Below, piece after piece: positions 53,427 to 63,463 of a stretch of 64,000 nt of DNA. The position numbers and the translations under genes are program-made. Origin of the DNA: Sodaliphilus sp050873765 (GTDB lineage: Bacteria; Bacteroidota; Bacteroidia; Bacteroidales; Muribaculaceae); contig JBNMJK010000001.1 in NCBI GenBank assembly GCA_050873765.1, positions 37,437 through 101,436 of the forward strand. The letters are read 5' to 3'. How positions within the stretch are numbered: the stretch's first letter is position 1; the number at the start of each line of letters is the position of its first letter. Below the pieces are notes generated by a model, which saw only the letters and a list, made by a program, of their open reading frames with translations, was not told the origin of the DNA and did not search any database.

Positions 53427-53527
53427 CGTCTATTATTATAAAACGACACAATTTAGTGGTGCGCGCAGCCTTCTGCGCAGCTGATAGTTAGTTTAGATTT
53501 TTTGATATATACAATTAATTATAAGGA

Positions 53528-55966
53528 ATGAAGAAACTTTTATTGATGACACTGCTCGTGGCCGCCGCCCTGCAATCCATGGCACAGTACCGCGTGCAAT
53601 TTCAAGTGAACGACTCCACTGGCGAGGGTGAGGCCTTTGCCACCGTGAGGCTCTACAAGGCCTCCGACACCACCAAGGTGGTGGCAACGGGTGTGACCAC
53701 CCTTGAGGGCGCTTTTGCGCACGATATAGCGCAGGCTGGCTCCTACCGCGTGCAGGTATCGGCTGTGGGCAAGCTCACGGCGGCTAAGCCATTCACCGTA
53801 GATGCCTCACACAAGACTGCCGACCTGGGCGTGATTGTGCTTGGCGCCTCGGGCAATGTGCTTCAGGGCGTGACTGTGATGGCCGCAGCCCCTGTGGTGA
53901 AGAACGAGATAGACCGTATTACATATAATGTGCAGAACGACGATGACTCTAAGACGCGCAACGTGCTCGACATGCTCCGCAAAGTGCCTCTGGTCACCGT
54001 CGATGGCAAAGAGAATATATTGGTGAAGGGCAGCAGCAGCTACAAGATATACAAGAACGGGCACCCCGACCCCAGTATGTCGCAAAACGCCAAGGAGGTG
54101 CTGAAGGCCATACCGGCCAGCATGATTAAGCGCATTGAGGTGATCACCGAACCTGGCGCAAAATACGATGCCGAGGGCGTGACCGCCATTCTCAACATCG
54201 TGACCGTGGACGGCGCCACCACCCGGGGCGTTACGGGCACGGTGTCGGCAGGCATCTCCGACCGTGGCAATCCTAACGCTTCGGCCTATATCACCACGCA
54301 GATTGGCAAAGTGGTGGCCAGCATCAACTACGGCTATCATCACCAAACCCGACACAAGGATTCACAGAGCAACGAGAACCTGCTGCACTACACCGACAGT
54401 GGCAATGAACTGCTTGCAAAAAGCAACCAACTGGCCGATGTGGACGTGCACTACGGCAATATCGACGCCAGTTACGAGCCCGACACGCTCAATCTGCTCT
54501 CGCTCTCGTTTGGCGGCTACTACTACACCTACGATGCCGATGCCTCTCTGCAAAGTGTGATGAGCAATGCCGCAGGGCAAACCATCTACAGCTACAACAG
54601 GCTTGACCACACCAATGGTAACAACTACTTCTCGTTCGACGGACGGTTCGACTTCCAGCATAAGACTCACCGCCCCGACGAGACGCTCACCCTGTCGTAT
54701 CTGCTGTCAACATCGCACAACAAAGACAACACCATCAACACCTATTCCGACATCGAGGGCACTTCATTCCCCTACACAGGCACCACAAAGGACGCAACGG
54801 AGAACTTCCTGGAGCAGACTGCGCAGTTCGACTGGACACGTCCATTCGCCAAATACCACAAATTGGAAACTGGGTTGAAATACATCAACCGCAGCAATAA
54901 GAGCCACTCCATATTCGACTACACCGGATATCCTGAAGGCGACACCAACAGCCGCTTCAACCACCTCACGCAAGTGGCGGCGGCATATATGAGCTACACC
55001 TTCAACAAGGGCGACTGGTCGGCCCGCGCAGGGCTTCGCTACGAGTTCAGCCACTTGAGCGCCAAGTTCCCCGACGGAAGCCAGAAGAATTTCCACAGCA
55101 ATCTGAGCGACTGGGTGCCATCGGCAAGCCTGCAATATCGGTTCAACACGCAGCACTCGCTCAAATACTCGTTCAGCACCAGCATCAGCCGTCCGGGCAT
55201 CAGCTACCTCAACCCGGCCGTCACGGAGTCGCCTGAGTCGAAATCGTATGGCAACAGCGAATTGAAGAGTGCACATAATTACGTGAACTCGCTCAACTAC
55301 ACCTACATTGGCGGAAAGTTTATGGTCATCATTTCCCCAAGCCTGCAAATTTACACCAATGGCATCACCAATAAGCAATGGACAGAGGGCAACGTGCAAT
55401 ACTCCACCTACATCAACGGCTTGCTCATGCGATGGGCCAACGTTAATGGCTATGTGCAGTATAACAACGTGAATATCGGCACCACCTTGATGCTCAACAC
55501 TGGCGTAGGCCACATGTATTATAAGGTGAAGAGCCTCGACATTCGCAACGATGGCTTATCCTTCAATATGTATGCAAGCCTCACTCAGCGTATTCCTGGC
55601 GACATTCGCTTCAGCGCCTACGGTGGCTGCTTCGGCGGCGGCCCTGAAGGACTCTACAGCGAAAGCGACCGCCAGTGGTTCTACGGCCTTGGACTTCAGC
55701 GGTCGTTTCTCAAAGAAGACCGCCTCACTGTGAGTCTCTATGCCAACAATCCTTTCACCAAAAATGCAAAATGGACTTCGCGCACCGTGAAGGGCAACTA
55801 CACAGGCTACAGCATCAGCCGCTGGTATCAGCGTGAGTTCAGCCTTCGCGTGTCGTATCGCTTCGGATCGCTCAAGGCAAGCGTGAAGAAGGCCACCACC
55901 ACCATCACCAACGACGACATGGTGGGTGGCGCATCGGCAGGCGGCAGCAATGGCCGCGGCAAATAG
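53528..55966 (+). CDS. TonB-dependent receptor-like outer-membrane beta-barrel protein
   Basis: 812 residues. Signal peptide (cleavage near SMAQ), an N-terminal beta-sandwich (~20-110), a plug domain (~117-225; NVLDMLRKVPLVTVDG, IKRIEVITEPGAKYDAEGVTAILNIVT) and a barrel of the OMP_b-brl_3 type with DWVPSASLQYRF and ISRPGISYLNPAV motifs. Such proteins are smaller than SusC relatives and lack a SusD partner; studied ones are few. It is separated from the downstream cobalamin riboswitch by its own terminator, so it is not under that riboswitch. Ligand unknown. Confidence 0.87.
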   Translation: MKKLLLMTLLVAAALQSMAQYRVQFQVNDSTGEGEAFATVRLYKASDTTKVVATGVTTLEGAFAHDIAQAGSYRVQVSAVGKLTAAKPFTVDASHKTADLGVIVLGASGNVLQGVTVMAAAPVVKNEIDRITYNVQNDDDSKTRNVLDMLRKVPLVTVDGKENILVKGSSSYKIYKNGHPDPSMSQNAKEVLKAIPASMIKRIEVITEPGAKYDAEGVTAILNIVTVDGATTRGVTGTVSAGISDRGNPNASAYITTQIGKVVASINYGYHHQTRHKDSQSNENLLHYTDSGNELLAKSNQLADVDVHYGNIDASYEPDTLNLLSLSFGGYYYTYDADASLQSVMSNAAGQTIYSYNRLDHTNGNNYFSFDGRFDFQHKTHRPDETLTLSYLLSTSHNKDNTINTYSDIEGTSFPYTGTTKDATENFLEQTAQFDWTRPFAKYHKLETGLKYINRSNKSHSIFDYTGYPEGDTNSRFNHLTQVAAAYMSYTFNKGDWSARAGLRYEFSHLSAKFPDGSQKNFHSNLSDWVPSASLQYRFNTQHSLKYSFSTSISRPGISYLNPAVTESPESKSYGNSELKSAHNYVNSLNYTYIGGKFMVIISPSLQIYTNGITNKQWTEGNVQYSTYINGLLMRWANVNGYVQYNNVNIGTTLMLNTGVGHMYYKVKSLDIRNDGLSFNMYASLTQRIPGDIRFSAYGGCFGGGPEGLYSESDRQWFYGLGLQRSFLKEDRLTVSLYANNPFTKNAKWTSRTVKGNYTGYSISRWYQREFSLRVSYRFGSLKASVKKATTTITNDDMVGGASAGGSNGRGK

Positions 55967-56008
55967 CGTGTGAGAGCGGCACATATCGCCTTCGCTCCTT
56001 TACTCCAT

Positions 56009-56060
56009 AATTGTTTCCTCCATAGACTATTACCAACTGTGGAGGAAACAATTTTATTTT
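56009..56060 (+). terminator. Terminator after the beta-barrel receptor gene
   Basis: A perfect 14-bp stem (AATTGTTTCCTCCA at 56009-56022 with its complement at 56040-56053) with a T-rich tail. Confidence 0.92.
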
Positions 56061-56131
56061 ATATAGGAGTAGTTTGTTTTTGCTGATTCCTGTGCCTTTT
56101 CACCGCTTATAAAATAAAAATTAGCGAATTA

Positions 56132-56163
56132 TTTCTTTAATTCAGAAAAAAGTGATAGCTTTG
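56132..56163 (+). promoter_or_regulatory. Promoter of the cobalamin riboswitch unit
   Basis: TTTC at 56132-56135, a 20-bp spacer and TAGCTTTG at 56156-56163; transcription should begin near 56170, immediately before the aptamer. Confidence 0.75.
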
Positions 56164-56175
56164 TAACCTACAAAC

Positions 56176-56402
56176 GATTGCATAGGGTTTCTGTGCGCTT
56201 TCGGGTGCGCGGAATTAAAAGGGAACCGGGTGTGAATCCCGGACAGTACCCGCTGCTGTAAGTCTCCCTCTCACAAACCGAAGCGTCGGCTCACAAATGA
56301 TGCCACTGGAAGCAAAATGTTTAGCTCCACATTGTTCTAATGCTAAACCATATAGTCCGGGAAGGCGTGAGCACCGACGGAGACGAGTCAGAAGACCTGC
56401 CC
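56176..56402 (+). promoter_or_regulatory. Cobalamin (B12) riboswitch aptamer
   Basis: The conserved core is readable in order: GGGAACCGGGTGTGAATCCC (56221-56240), GGACAGTACCCGCTGCTGTA (56241-56260), GATGCCACTGG (56299-56309), GGGAAGGCG (56359-56367) and GACGAGTCAGAAGACCTGCC (56383-56402). This is a class I-type cobalamin riboswitch, which senses adenosylcobalamin-like cobamides and normally lowers expression of cobamide uptake or synthesis genes when they are plentiful. The expression platform is not obvious: no terminator follows at once, and the next confident ORF is 375 nt downstream. Confidence 0.96.
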
Positions 56403-56777
56403 ATTATGCAAGCCTACAGCTGTGGCTGCCTTTATTTCACACTCGCAAAGGGCGCAGAGTGCGACATGGAGACGGCGGCAAGGAAGCAAGGTTCACGAGG
56501 CATTTGAACCGTAGTGCGAACTTTCAGGCTTCTGGAATCCTGGAAGAATTTTGCTTGGCGTGCGCGACATTTCACCATCGCCCGCTTCTTTTCACACTTC
56601 AAATGCAAAAAACCCAACCTCGCTGTGCCTGCAGCTTTGAAGCAGCTATGGCGCGCCACTATGTGCGCTCATTTGTGCAATAAGATGCAGGCATAGTGAA
56701 GGGCTTCACCATACTCGTGCCTCATAAAACTAAAACGGATATGTTTTATATTTTCTTAAATATTTAATTAATTATTT
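56403..56777 (+). other. Long untranslated stretch between riboswitch and giant gene
   Basis: No supported gene, terminator or promoter. A 33-codon ORF from ATG 56406 to TGA 56505-56507 begins four bases after the aptamer and could be a regulatory upstream ORF or chance. The last 60 bp are AT-rich. Given its length it probably holds the expression platform or a further RNA structure. Confidence 0.5.
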
Positions 56778-59700
56778 ATGAGACGTTTTCTTAATTTTCA
56801 ACTGATTTGTGTTCTGGCTGTGATGCTGCTGTGTGGCGGCATGGCAGCTCCCACAGCTCAGGCCGAGGTCAAGAAGAGGCTGTGGAATCCCTTGAACAAG
56901 GAATTCTACCTGAAAACTACCAACGGGCTGGAGAGCTACGCTGTGGAAGGAACCATCACCTTCAAGGCCATGGCCACTGGCGGCAAGCTACCCACTTACC
57001 GCGACTGTGGCGTGGTGTTCACACCAAAGAACGAAGGTGACAAGATTCAAATCACAGTGAACAGTGTCGGGCTATCCGGCGCCAACTATCTGCTCCTCTA
57101 CGATGGAGCAATTGAGAAGATTGGTTACAACGCTTCTGATGGCAAAGACCAATCGCGTTACCTGCCTGCAGGCTGGGTGAAGAAGTATGTGACAGGCTCC
57201 GATGGTGAGACCTACACCTCTACCGCCGACGACGGCAAGCTGTCGTTTGGCTACCACTCTGGCTCTGCCGGCTCCGACACCGGTTTTGAAATCACAGTCA
57301 CTGCCCTTCCATCGAAAGACATGGAATACAAGGGCGTGAGCATCGCAAGCAATGAAAATGCGGTGAACCGTGGTACTAAAAACCAGATGCTCATGAACGT
57401 GGACGTGCTCACCGATGGTGGCAAAAACGCGTTTAATGTAGATAACCTGAAGATTTCTACCAGCGCACTGGCAGGCTCCACCCAAGTGAGCAATGTGCGC
57501 CTCTTCAAGGGCAAAGACTTCTCTGGCACTGCTTTGGCTACTGCCGAGAATCTTGGCGATGAACTTTCGGTGAGCGATGTGACACTGAAGAGCGGACACA
57601 ACATCTTCTCTGTGGTGGCCGACATTCTGCCCGACGCGAAAGGCACTATTCCTGGCCTCACCGTTACGCAAGTGAAGGTGAACGGCACCGAGCAGACGCT
57701 CGAAGCCTCTACTTCTGCTCCTGTGACGGTTGGCAACAACATTCTGATGACCGCTGAGCCTACCACTTTCACCATCAGTGATGATGCCAATTTCTATGAC
57801 AATGGTGGCAAAAATGGCTCGATTAGCTTGAACTTCGACGGCACAATCACATTTGTGCCTGCCACAGCAGGGCAGAAGATTAAGGTGGATTTCTCAAAAC
57901 TCGCCATCTTCAACACCTCTTCTGTGGGCTACAACGATGTGTTTAAATTCTACAATGGCCGCACTGCCGACGACACCAACCTGATCACCACCCTGTTGAA
58001 AGAGCCTAAAGTGGTGAAATCTACTGCCGACGACGGTTCTATGACCATCACGCTGCACAGCGTCACTGGCGTTCCTGCCGAAGGCTGGGAAGCCGTGGTG
58101 TCGCAGTTTGTGCCTGGCGACATGGTGTTCAAGAGCGTCACTGCCACAGCTGCAAGTTCTGAAACACTTGCTGCCGGCGACAAGCTGGCACAGATGCTCG
58201 TGGTGGACGTGCTTACCGACAACCAGAGCAAGCCTTTCGACGTGACTGCCTTCAACCTCACTTCCGCTGATGTGAAGAACATCGACAAAGTGAGCGTTTA
58301 CAGCCTTGGCGACAACACTGAATTCAAGACAAGCAAACTCTTTGGCGAAGCCACCGTGGAAAGCGGCAGCATCGCAGTGAATGGTGCCTACACTCTTGCC
58401 GAAGGTCACAACTACTTCGCTGTGGTGGCAAATGTGAAGGAAACTGCCAAGAATGGTGAAACCGTGACGCTGAGCCTGGCTAATGCCGTGGTGGCTGGCG
58501 AAAGCAAAGCCACTGCCGAGAACGAGGCTCAACGCACCGTAGAGAATGTGTGCCACGCCACTCTTGGCACTCACAGCCACACCATCTACGAGCCTTGGAA
58601 ATTCACCGACACCAAATCGTCGATCTATCCTTCGAAATATGAGGCTGAGGACGGCAACTACATCGTCACCTTCACTCCTGGTGAAGCTGGCCTGCTGGCC
58701 CAACTCGACTTCAGCAAGTTCGATCTTTACTACAGCAGCACATCTTATGGTGTGAAGAGCATATTTGAAGTTTATAGTGGTAGCACCGTTGCCGCCGACA
58801 ATCTGCTCTGGAAGCTCAGCAGCGCCGACGAGGCAAGCAAGGGCCCAGGCAAGACGCTCCGCTCCACTGCTTCTGATGGCTCTATCACCATCAAGTTTAG
58901 TCCTAACACCACCACCAGCAGCTACACCGGCACCGGTTGGGAAGCTACCGTGACTCCTTTCAAGAATCACGACATGACCATCGACCAGGTGAAGGTGAAC
59001 CAGACAAGCACCGAAATCGTGCCTGTGGGTAGCGCAGGTGTGGGTATCATCGACTTTGAAGTGAACACTTCCGGCACACTCTCTAAGGCCACTTTGAATG
59101 AAGTGAACCTCGACCTCAAGGGCTGCGAACAGGCAGTGAGCAAGGTGAGCGTGCTCTACAACAATACCAACGACGAAGCCACTGCTGTGGCATTCGGCAA
59201 TGTAGAGAATCCTACCGCCACCGTTTCGGTGAAGGGTGAGCGTGAACTCGCTGAAGGATCCAACTACTTCTGGGTGAAATACGATGTGAAGAATGAAGCC
59301 GCCTCTGGCACTCAGCTCGATGCAAAACTCGTGAGCATCAAGACTGCCGACGGCAAGACCACTGAAGTGGCTGATGGCGACCCTGAGGGCGTGCGTGTGG
59401 CTAAGAACATTGTGATTATGGCCACCGACACCACTCGCATCACCGTCACCAACCCAACTATGTTCTACGACGATGGCGGCAAGGAGAATCCTGTGAGTGT
59501 GGGTTTCAAGGGCGTGACTATCTTCAAGCCAGGCAAGCCTAACTGCGCTATCCAACTCGAAACTTCTAAGTTCTCTACCGGTTCGGGTAAGGTGTATATC
59601 TACGATGGTGAAGGCGTGGACGACGCTCACCTCGTGGGCACTTACAATTATGTGTCGGCTCCTCCAACATATATCTCTAAGGCTGCCGATGGCGCACTCA

Positions 59701-62700
59701 CCGTTAAGTTTGATGGTCCTACATCATCTTCCACCAAATACGACGGCTTTGAAATGCAAGTGTCGCTCCACGAGCTCACTCCATTCGTAGTGAGCACTAT
59801 GGAGGCTACCGCTCCTCGCACCGATGCCGTGACCCGTGGCGCAAGCAATGCTCCTATGCAGCGCATTGCCGTGACCGTGACTGGCGACCGTGGTACGCTG
59901 AAGCTGAACAACTTCACGTTTAAGGCCGATGGCACCACCAACACTGCCAACGTGACCGGCGCACGTCTCTTCTACACTGGCAAGAGCGAAACATTCAATG
60001 AGAACAACTGCGTGGCTTCGCTGAGCAGCATCTCTGCTACCGATGCCAACACCCTTACTGCTGAAAACGATGTTGAAATCAGCGATTTCGGCACCTTCTA
60101 CTTCTGGCTCACCTACGACATCGACGCTGAAGCTCAAGCCTCCAACTTTGTGGCTGCTCAGATCACTGGTGTGAGCGTTGACGGCAACAATGTGGCTATC
60201 AGTGGCAATGCGGCTTCCCGCATCATCAAGTCGGGTATGAAGGGTGTTTACACCATTGGCGCTTCTGGCAATGCCAACTATGCAACCATCGCTTCGGCTA
60301 CCGATGCCTTGAAGAAAAATGGTGTGGAAGGCCCTGTGGTGATGAAGATTGAAAATGGCACTTACGCTGAAAATGTCCGTATTAAGGAAGTGAATGGCGT
60401 GAGCGCTACCAACACCATCACATTCGAAAGCCAGAGCGGCAATCGCAGTGATGTGGTGATTACTGGTGGCACCTACACTGAGCCTGCTTATGGCAGCCAT
60501 AAGGAAGGTGTGTTCTTGATCGACAGCACCTCTTACGTTACCGTTAAGAATCTGTCTGTGATTCCTAATACCCAAGAGTTCCCAAGTGCTATCCAAGTAT
60601 ACAACCAAAGCCGCCACGTGACTGTGGACAATGTGTATGTGAAGGCTGAGTGCGTAACCTCTGGTTATAGCGGCATGTACCTCGTGCTCACTGAGGCTAA
60701 AGATGAAGAAGGCAAGAACAACGACTACTTCACCGTGCAGAACAGTGAGTTTGAAGGCGGCTACATCGCTCTCCACCTTGGTGGCACTGGTTATATAAGA
60801 TACACGCGCGAGAAAGGCCTGAAGGTGATTGGCAACGTGATCAACAATGGCGGCAGCAAGGGCGTGTATGTGACCGATGAAGACGATGTAATCGTTGATG
60901 GCAACACCATCAACCAGAGCCTCACCCAGCGCACCGGCTACTGGGGCGTGGACCTGTACCGCTCTCGCGGAAATGTGGTGATCAGCAACAACAAGATTAC
61001 CAACACTCACGCTTACTATAGCGGTGGTATCTACTTGCGCTCTGAATGTTACGGCACCGACGACAAGCCAGTGCTTGTGTATAACAATACCGTTAACATC
61101 ACCGCTTCGCCATCGGCAAGCACCGCAGGTATTCAGTTCACTGCCGACTGTAAGGACATTCATGTGTTCTACAACACAGTGAGAATTGCGGGTAAGGGTG
61201 GCTATTGCTACTACACCTCACGCATCTCTTCAAATGAGAAGTTCACAGGCATTGTGTTCAAGAACAACTTGCTCCAGAACTTGACTACTTCAAGTCCTAC
61301 AATGTTTGTGTACGGCAATGAATACATTAAGCGCATGAAGTTCAGCCACAACGCTATGTTTGCTGCTGCTGACAGCGCTATCATGAACGGTACAAAAATC
61401 GATGCGTTCAACACCATTGTGGGCGACCAGACCAACTTTGTGGATTCTGCAAGTTTCGTGGGTGAGACCGATCTCCAGCTCCGCGCAGCAGGCAATCTCC
61501 AGGCTGGTGAGCCTATCGAAGGCATCACCACTGATATCAAGGGTGTGACCCGCAGCGCTGAGCATCCTACTATTGGCGCTTATGAATATCAGGACATCAC
61601 CGTTGAGGATCCTGAAATAGCTGAAGGCTACCCAGTGGTGGCTAATGTGGATGAGACTTCTGCCACCGTCAAGACCAAGTGGAACGTGAGCGGTAAGCTC
61701 TATGCCAAGGTGGAGAAGGTGACTGAGGAAAGTACCAACGCTCCTGCACGCAAGGCCGCACGCCTGCCTAAGAAGGTGGTATCGGCCGACGACCTGCTCA
61801 CCGCCACTCCTGTAAGCGTGAATGCTGGTGAGGAGACAAACACCGTGTTCAGCAATCTTGAATCAGGAAGCAAGTATCGCGCTTACTTCTTGCTCGAGAG
61901 CGCTTACGACGGCGCTAAGAGCGATGTGGCCACTACCGACGTGTTCACCACTCTCCGTCACTTTGATCCTCTCACCATCACTATGAGCAACCCTGTGGCT
62001 CGCATCGAGGAAGGCGGCAGCGCTACACTCGCAGCCACTGTGGAAGGCGGTGAAGAGCCTTACACTTATGAATGGCGCGACCAGATGAACCAAGTGGTTT
62101 CTAACGAGGCCACTGTGGCAGTATATCCAGCTTACACTTATGGCTACAAGCTCACCGTGAAGAGCAACGACGGACAGTCTGCTACTGCAAAAACTTCCGT
62201 TTATGTGACTGGTGCTGCTGTGGCTGCAACATTCGACGACAATTATCTGGCTGAAAACAGCCACTTCGCTGGCGACAACGATGGAGACAAGTTCTTCAGC
62301 GGATCGTATGCCTTCAACGTGGCCGACATGGGCGGCTGGTGGTATGGCTATGCTTTGAGCAACAGCACTTCCACTTCATTCAGCAGCCTCGACGACCAGT
62401 TCAACTCTTCTGTTGGCTCTGGCGTGGACGGCTCAAGCAACTACTGTGCGGCTTACCCAAGCGGCGCAAGCATTGAGGTGACCAACAATGAAGAAGGCGA
62501 CAGCATTGCAGGCGCATTCATCACCAACGATGCCTACGCTATCAGCAGCATGACCAATGGCGACAGCTTCGCTCACAAGTTTGCTAAGGGCGACTGGTTC
62601 AAGCTCACAGCCGAAGGCACCACTGCTGAAGGCACCAAGAGCGTTGACTTCTACCTTGCCGACTTCAGAAGCGAGAATGAGGCCGACCACTACATGCTCA

Positions 62701-63296
62701 ACAGCTGGCAGTGGCTCGACTTGCGCTCACTGGGCAAGGTGACCAGTCTCACATTCAAATTCACAAGCAGCGACACCGGCCAGTATGGAATGAATACTCC
62801 TGCTTACTTGTGTATCGACAACCTGAACGGCAAACGTCCAGAAACTGAGGCAGAACGCACCGTTCGCGTGGGCGACTCCAACATTGCCTTGAGCGAGCTC
62901 TTCAACCTCGAAAGCGATGGCTCTACCGTTGCTTACGCATTAGAGGAAGTTTCTGCTAAGGGTAATATCACTGCAGCTATCGATGGCGACGCACTCAGCG
63001 TGAACGCTGCGGCTAACGCCGAGAAGGTGGTGGTGGTGAGCGCTACCCAGAAGGGTAAAACTCAATACGTTCGCCTTACCATCAGTGTAGATGGCACCAC
63101 TTATGCCACCGACATTGAAAACAATGGCGTGAAGGTGACTGTGAACGGCAACGTTATCAAGGTGAATGGCGCTAAGAGCGTGCGTGTGTTCAGCACTACT
63201 GGCGCTCTGGTGGGCACTGGCAATGAAATTGACGTAGTGCCTGGCGTTTACCTGATTGTAGCCGACGGCACCACCCACAAGGTGATTGTGAAATAA
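56778..63296 (+). CDS. Giant B12-regulated T9SS surface protein with CUB-like repeats, beta-helix and DUF4465-like domain
   Basis: 2172 residues with a signal peptide (cleavage near AQAE). Four repeats of a CUB-like module (~31-177, 324-446, 592-729, 881-1001; signatures FYDNGGKNGS and FYDDGGKENP, closing GWEAVV/GFEMQV) each precede a BNR-associated-like module (~178-323, 447-591, 730-880, 1002-1150; NYFAVVANVKE, NYFWVKYDV). Then come a right-handed beta-helix (~1155-1605), an fn3-like segment (~1615-1725), a PKD/SprB-like module (~1730-1812; GGEEPYTYEWRDQ), a DUF4465-like domain (~1817-2013; GGWWYGYALSNSTS, ADFRSENEADHY) and a type A T9SS tail (~2118-2172). DUF4465-type proteins are recurrent in Bacteroidota cobamide-uptake loci, so with the riboswitch upstream a cobamide-binding surface role is inferred. 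Confidence 0.85.
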   Translation: MRRFLNFQLICVLAVMLLCGGMAAPTAQAEVKKRLWNPLNKEFYLKTTNGLESYAVEGTITFKAMATGGKLPTYRDCGVVFTPKNEGDKIQITVNSVGLSGANYLLLYDGAIEKIGYNASDGKDQSRYLPAGWVKKYVTGSDGETYTSTADDGKLSFGYHSGSAGSDTGFEITVTALPSKDMEYKGVSIASNENAVNRGTKNQMLMNVDVLTDGGKNAFNVDNLKISTSALAGSTQVSNVRLFKGKDFSGTALATAENLGDELSVSDVTLKSGHNIFSVVADILPDAKGTIPGLTVTQVKVNGTEQTLEASTSAPVTVGNNILMTAEPTTFTISDDANFYDNGGKNGSISLNFDGTITFVPATAGQKIKVDFSKLAIFNTSSVGYNDVFKFYNGRTADDTNLITTLLKEPKVVKSTADDGSMTITLHSVTGVPAEGWEAVVSQFVPGDMVFKSVTATAASSETLAAGDKLAQMLVVDVLTDNQSKPFDVTAFNLTSADVKNIDKVSVYSLGDNTEFKTSKLFGEATVESGSIAVNGAYTLAEGHNYFAVVANVKETAKNGETVTLSLANAVVAGESKATAENEAQRTVENVCHATLGTHSHTIYEPWKFTDTKSSIYPSKYEAEDGNYIVTFTPGEAGLLAQLDFSKFDLYYSSTSYGVKSIFEVYSGSTVAADNLLWKLSSADEASKGPGKTLRSTASDGSITIKFSPNTTTSSYTGTGWEATVTPFKNHDMTIDQVKVNQTSTEIVPVGSAGVGIIDFEVNTSGTLSKATLNEVNLDLKGCEQAVSKVSVLYNNTNDEATAVAFGNVENPTATVSVKGERELAEGSNYFWVKYDVKNEAASGTQLDAKLVSIKTADGKTTEVADGDPEGVRVAKNIVIMATDTTRITVTNPTMFYDDGGKENPVSVGFKGVTIFKPGKPNCAIQLETSKFSTGSGKVYIYDGEGVDDAHLVGTYNYVSAPPTYISKAADGALTVKFDGPTSSSTKYDGFEMQVSLHELTPFVVSTMEATAPRTDAVTRGASNAPMQRIAVTVTGDRGTLKLNNFTFKADGTTNTANVTGARLFYTGKSETFNENNCVASLSSISATDANTLTAENDVEISDFGTFYFWLTYDIDAEAQASNFVAAQITGVSVDGNNVAISGNAASRIIKSGMKGVYTIGASGNANYATIASATDALKKNGVEGPVVMKIENGTYAENVRIKEVNGVSATNTITFESQSGNRSDVVITGGTYTEPAYGSHKEGVFLIDSTSYVTVKNLSVIPNTQEFPSAIQVYNQSRHVTVDNVYVKAECVTSGYSGMYLVLTEAKDEEGKNNDYFTVQNSEFEGGYIALHLGGTGYIRYTREKGLKVIGNVINNGGSKGVYVTDEDDVIVDGNTINQSLTQRTGYWGVDLYRSRGNVVISNNKITNTHAYYSGGIYLRSECYGTDDKPVLVYNNTVNITASPSASTAGIQFTADCKDIHVFYNTVRIAGKGGYCYYTSRISSNEKFTGIVFKNNLLQNLTTSSPTMFVYGNEYIKRMKFSHNAMFAAADSAIMNGTKIDAFNTIVGDQTNFVDSASFVGETDLQLRAAGNLQAGEPIEGITTDIKGVTRSAEHPTIGAYEYQDITVEDPEIAEGYPVVANVDETSATVKTKWNVSGKLYAKVEKVTEESTNAPARKAARLPKKVVSADDLLTATPVSVNAGEETNTVFSNLESGSKYRAYFLLESAYDGAKSDVATTDVFTTLRHFDPLTITMSNPVARIEEGGSATLAATVEGGEEPYTYEWRDQMNQVVSNEATVAVYPAYTYGYKLTVKSNDGQSATAKTSVYVTGAAVAATFDDNYLAENSHFAGDNDGDKFFSGSYAFNVADMGGWWYGYALSNSTSTSFSSLDDQFNSSVGSGVDGSSNYCAAYPSGASIEVTNNEEGDSIAGAFITNDAYAISSMTNGDSFAHKFAKGDWFKLTAEGTTAEGTKSVDFYLADFRSENEADHYMLNSWQWLDLRSLGKVTSLTFKFTSSDTGQYGMNTPAYLCIDNLNGKRPETEAERTVRVGDSNIALSELFNLESDGSTVAYALEEVSAKGNITAAIDGDALSVNAAANAEKVVVVSATQKGKTQYVRLTISVDGTTYATDIENNGVKVTVNGNVIKVNGAKSVRVFSTTGALVGTGNEIDVVPGVYLIVADGTTHKVIVK

Positions 63297-63352
63297 AACC
63301 TCTGATTGGCTAATCTAGCCCTCTGAGGAGTCTTTTGAAATTCCTATATGCA

Positions 63353-63392
63353 AGAGCGCCGCGAAGATGGCTTCGCGGCGCTCTCATTTTTT
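63353..63392 (+). terminator. Terminator of the giant gene
   Basis: A perfect 14-bp stem (AGAGCGCCGCGAAG at 63353-63366 with 63371-63384) with loop ATGG, followed by CA and six T. Confidence 0.95.
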
Positions 63393-63406
63393 ACGTGGCG
63401 CAAATG

Positions 63407-63437
63407 TTGGTAATATTGCGTGTAATCATTAAATTTG
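63407..63437 (+). promoter_or_regulatory. Promoter of the terminal lipoprotein gene
   Basis: TTG at 63407-63409, a 20-bp spacer and TAAATTTG at 63430-63437. It shows that the gene is independent of the riboswitch unit and supports ATG 63464. Confidence 0.7.
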
Positions 63438-63463
63438 CAGAAATAAAAAAACAGCAAAAAGAT

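Noticed and set aside
56297..56683. A 128-codon plus-strand ORF overlapping the B12 riboswitch
   Set aside because: It starts inside the conserved aptamer, has abnormal composition (many Arg, His, Cys) and no family; chance frame.
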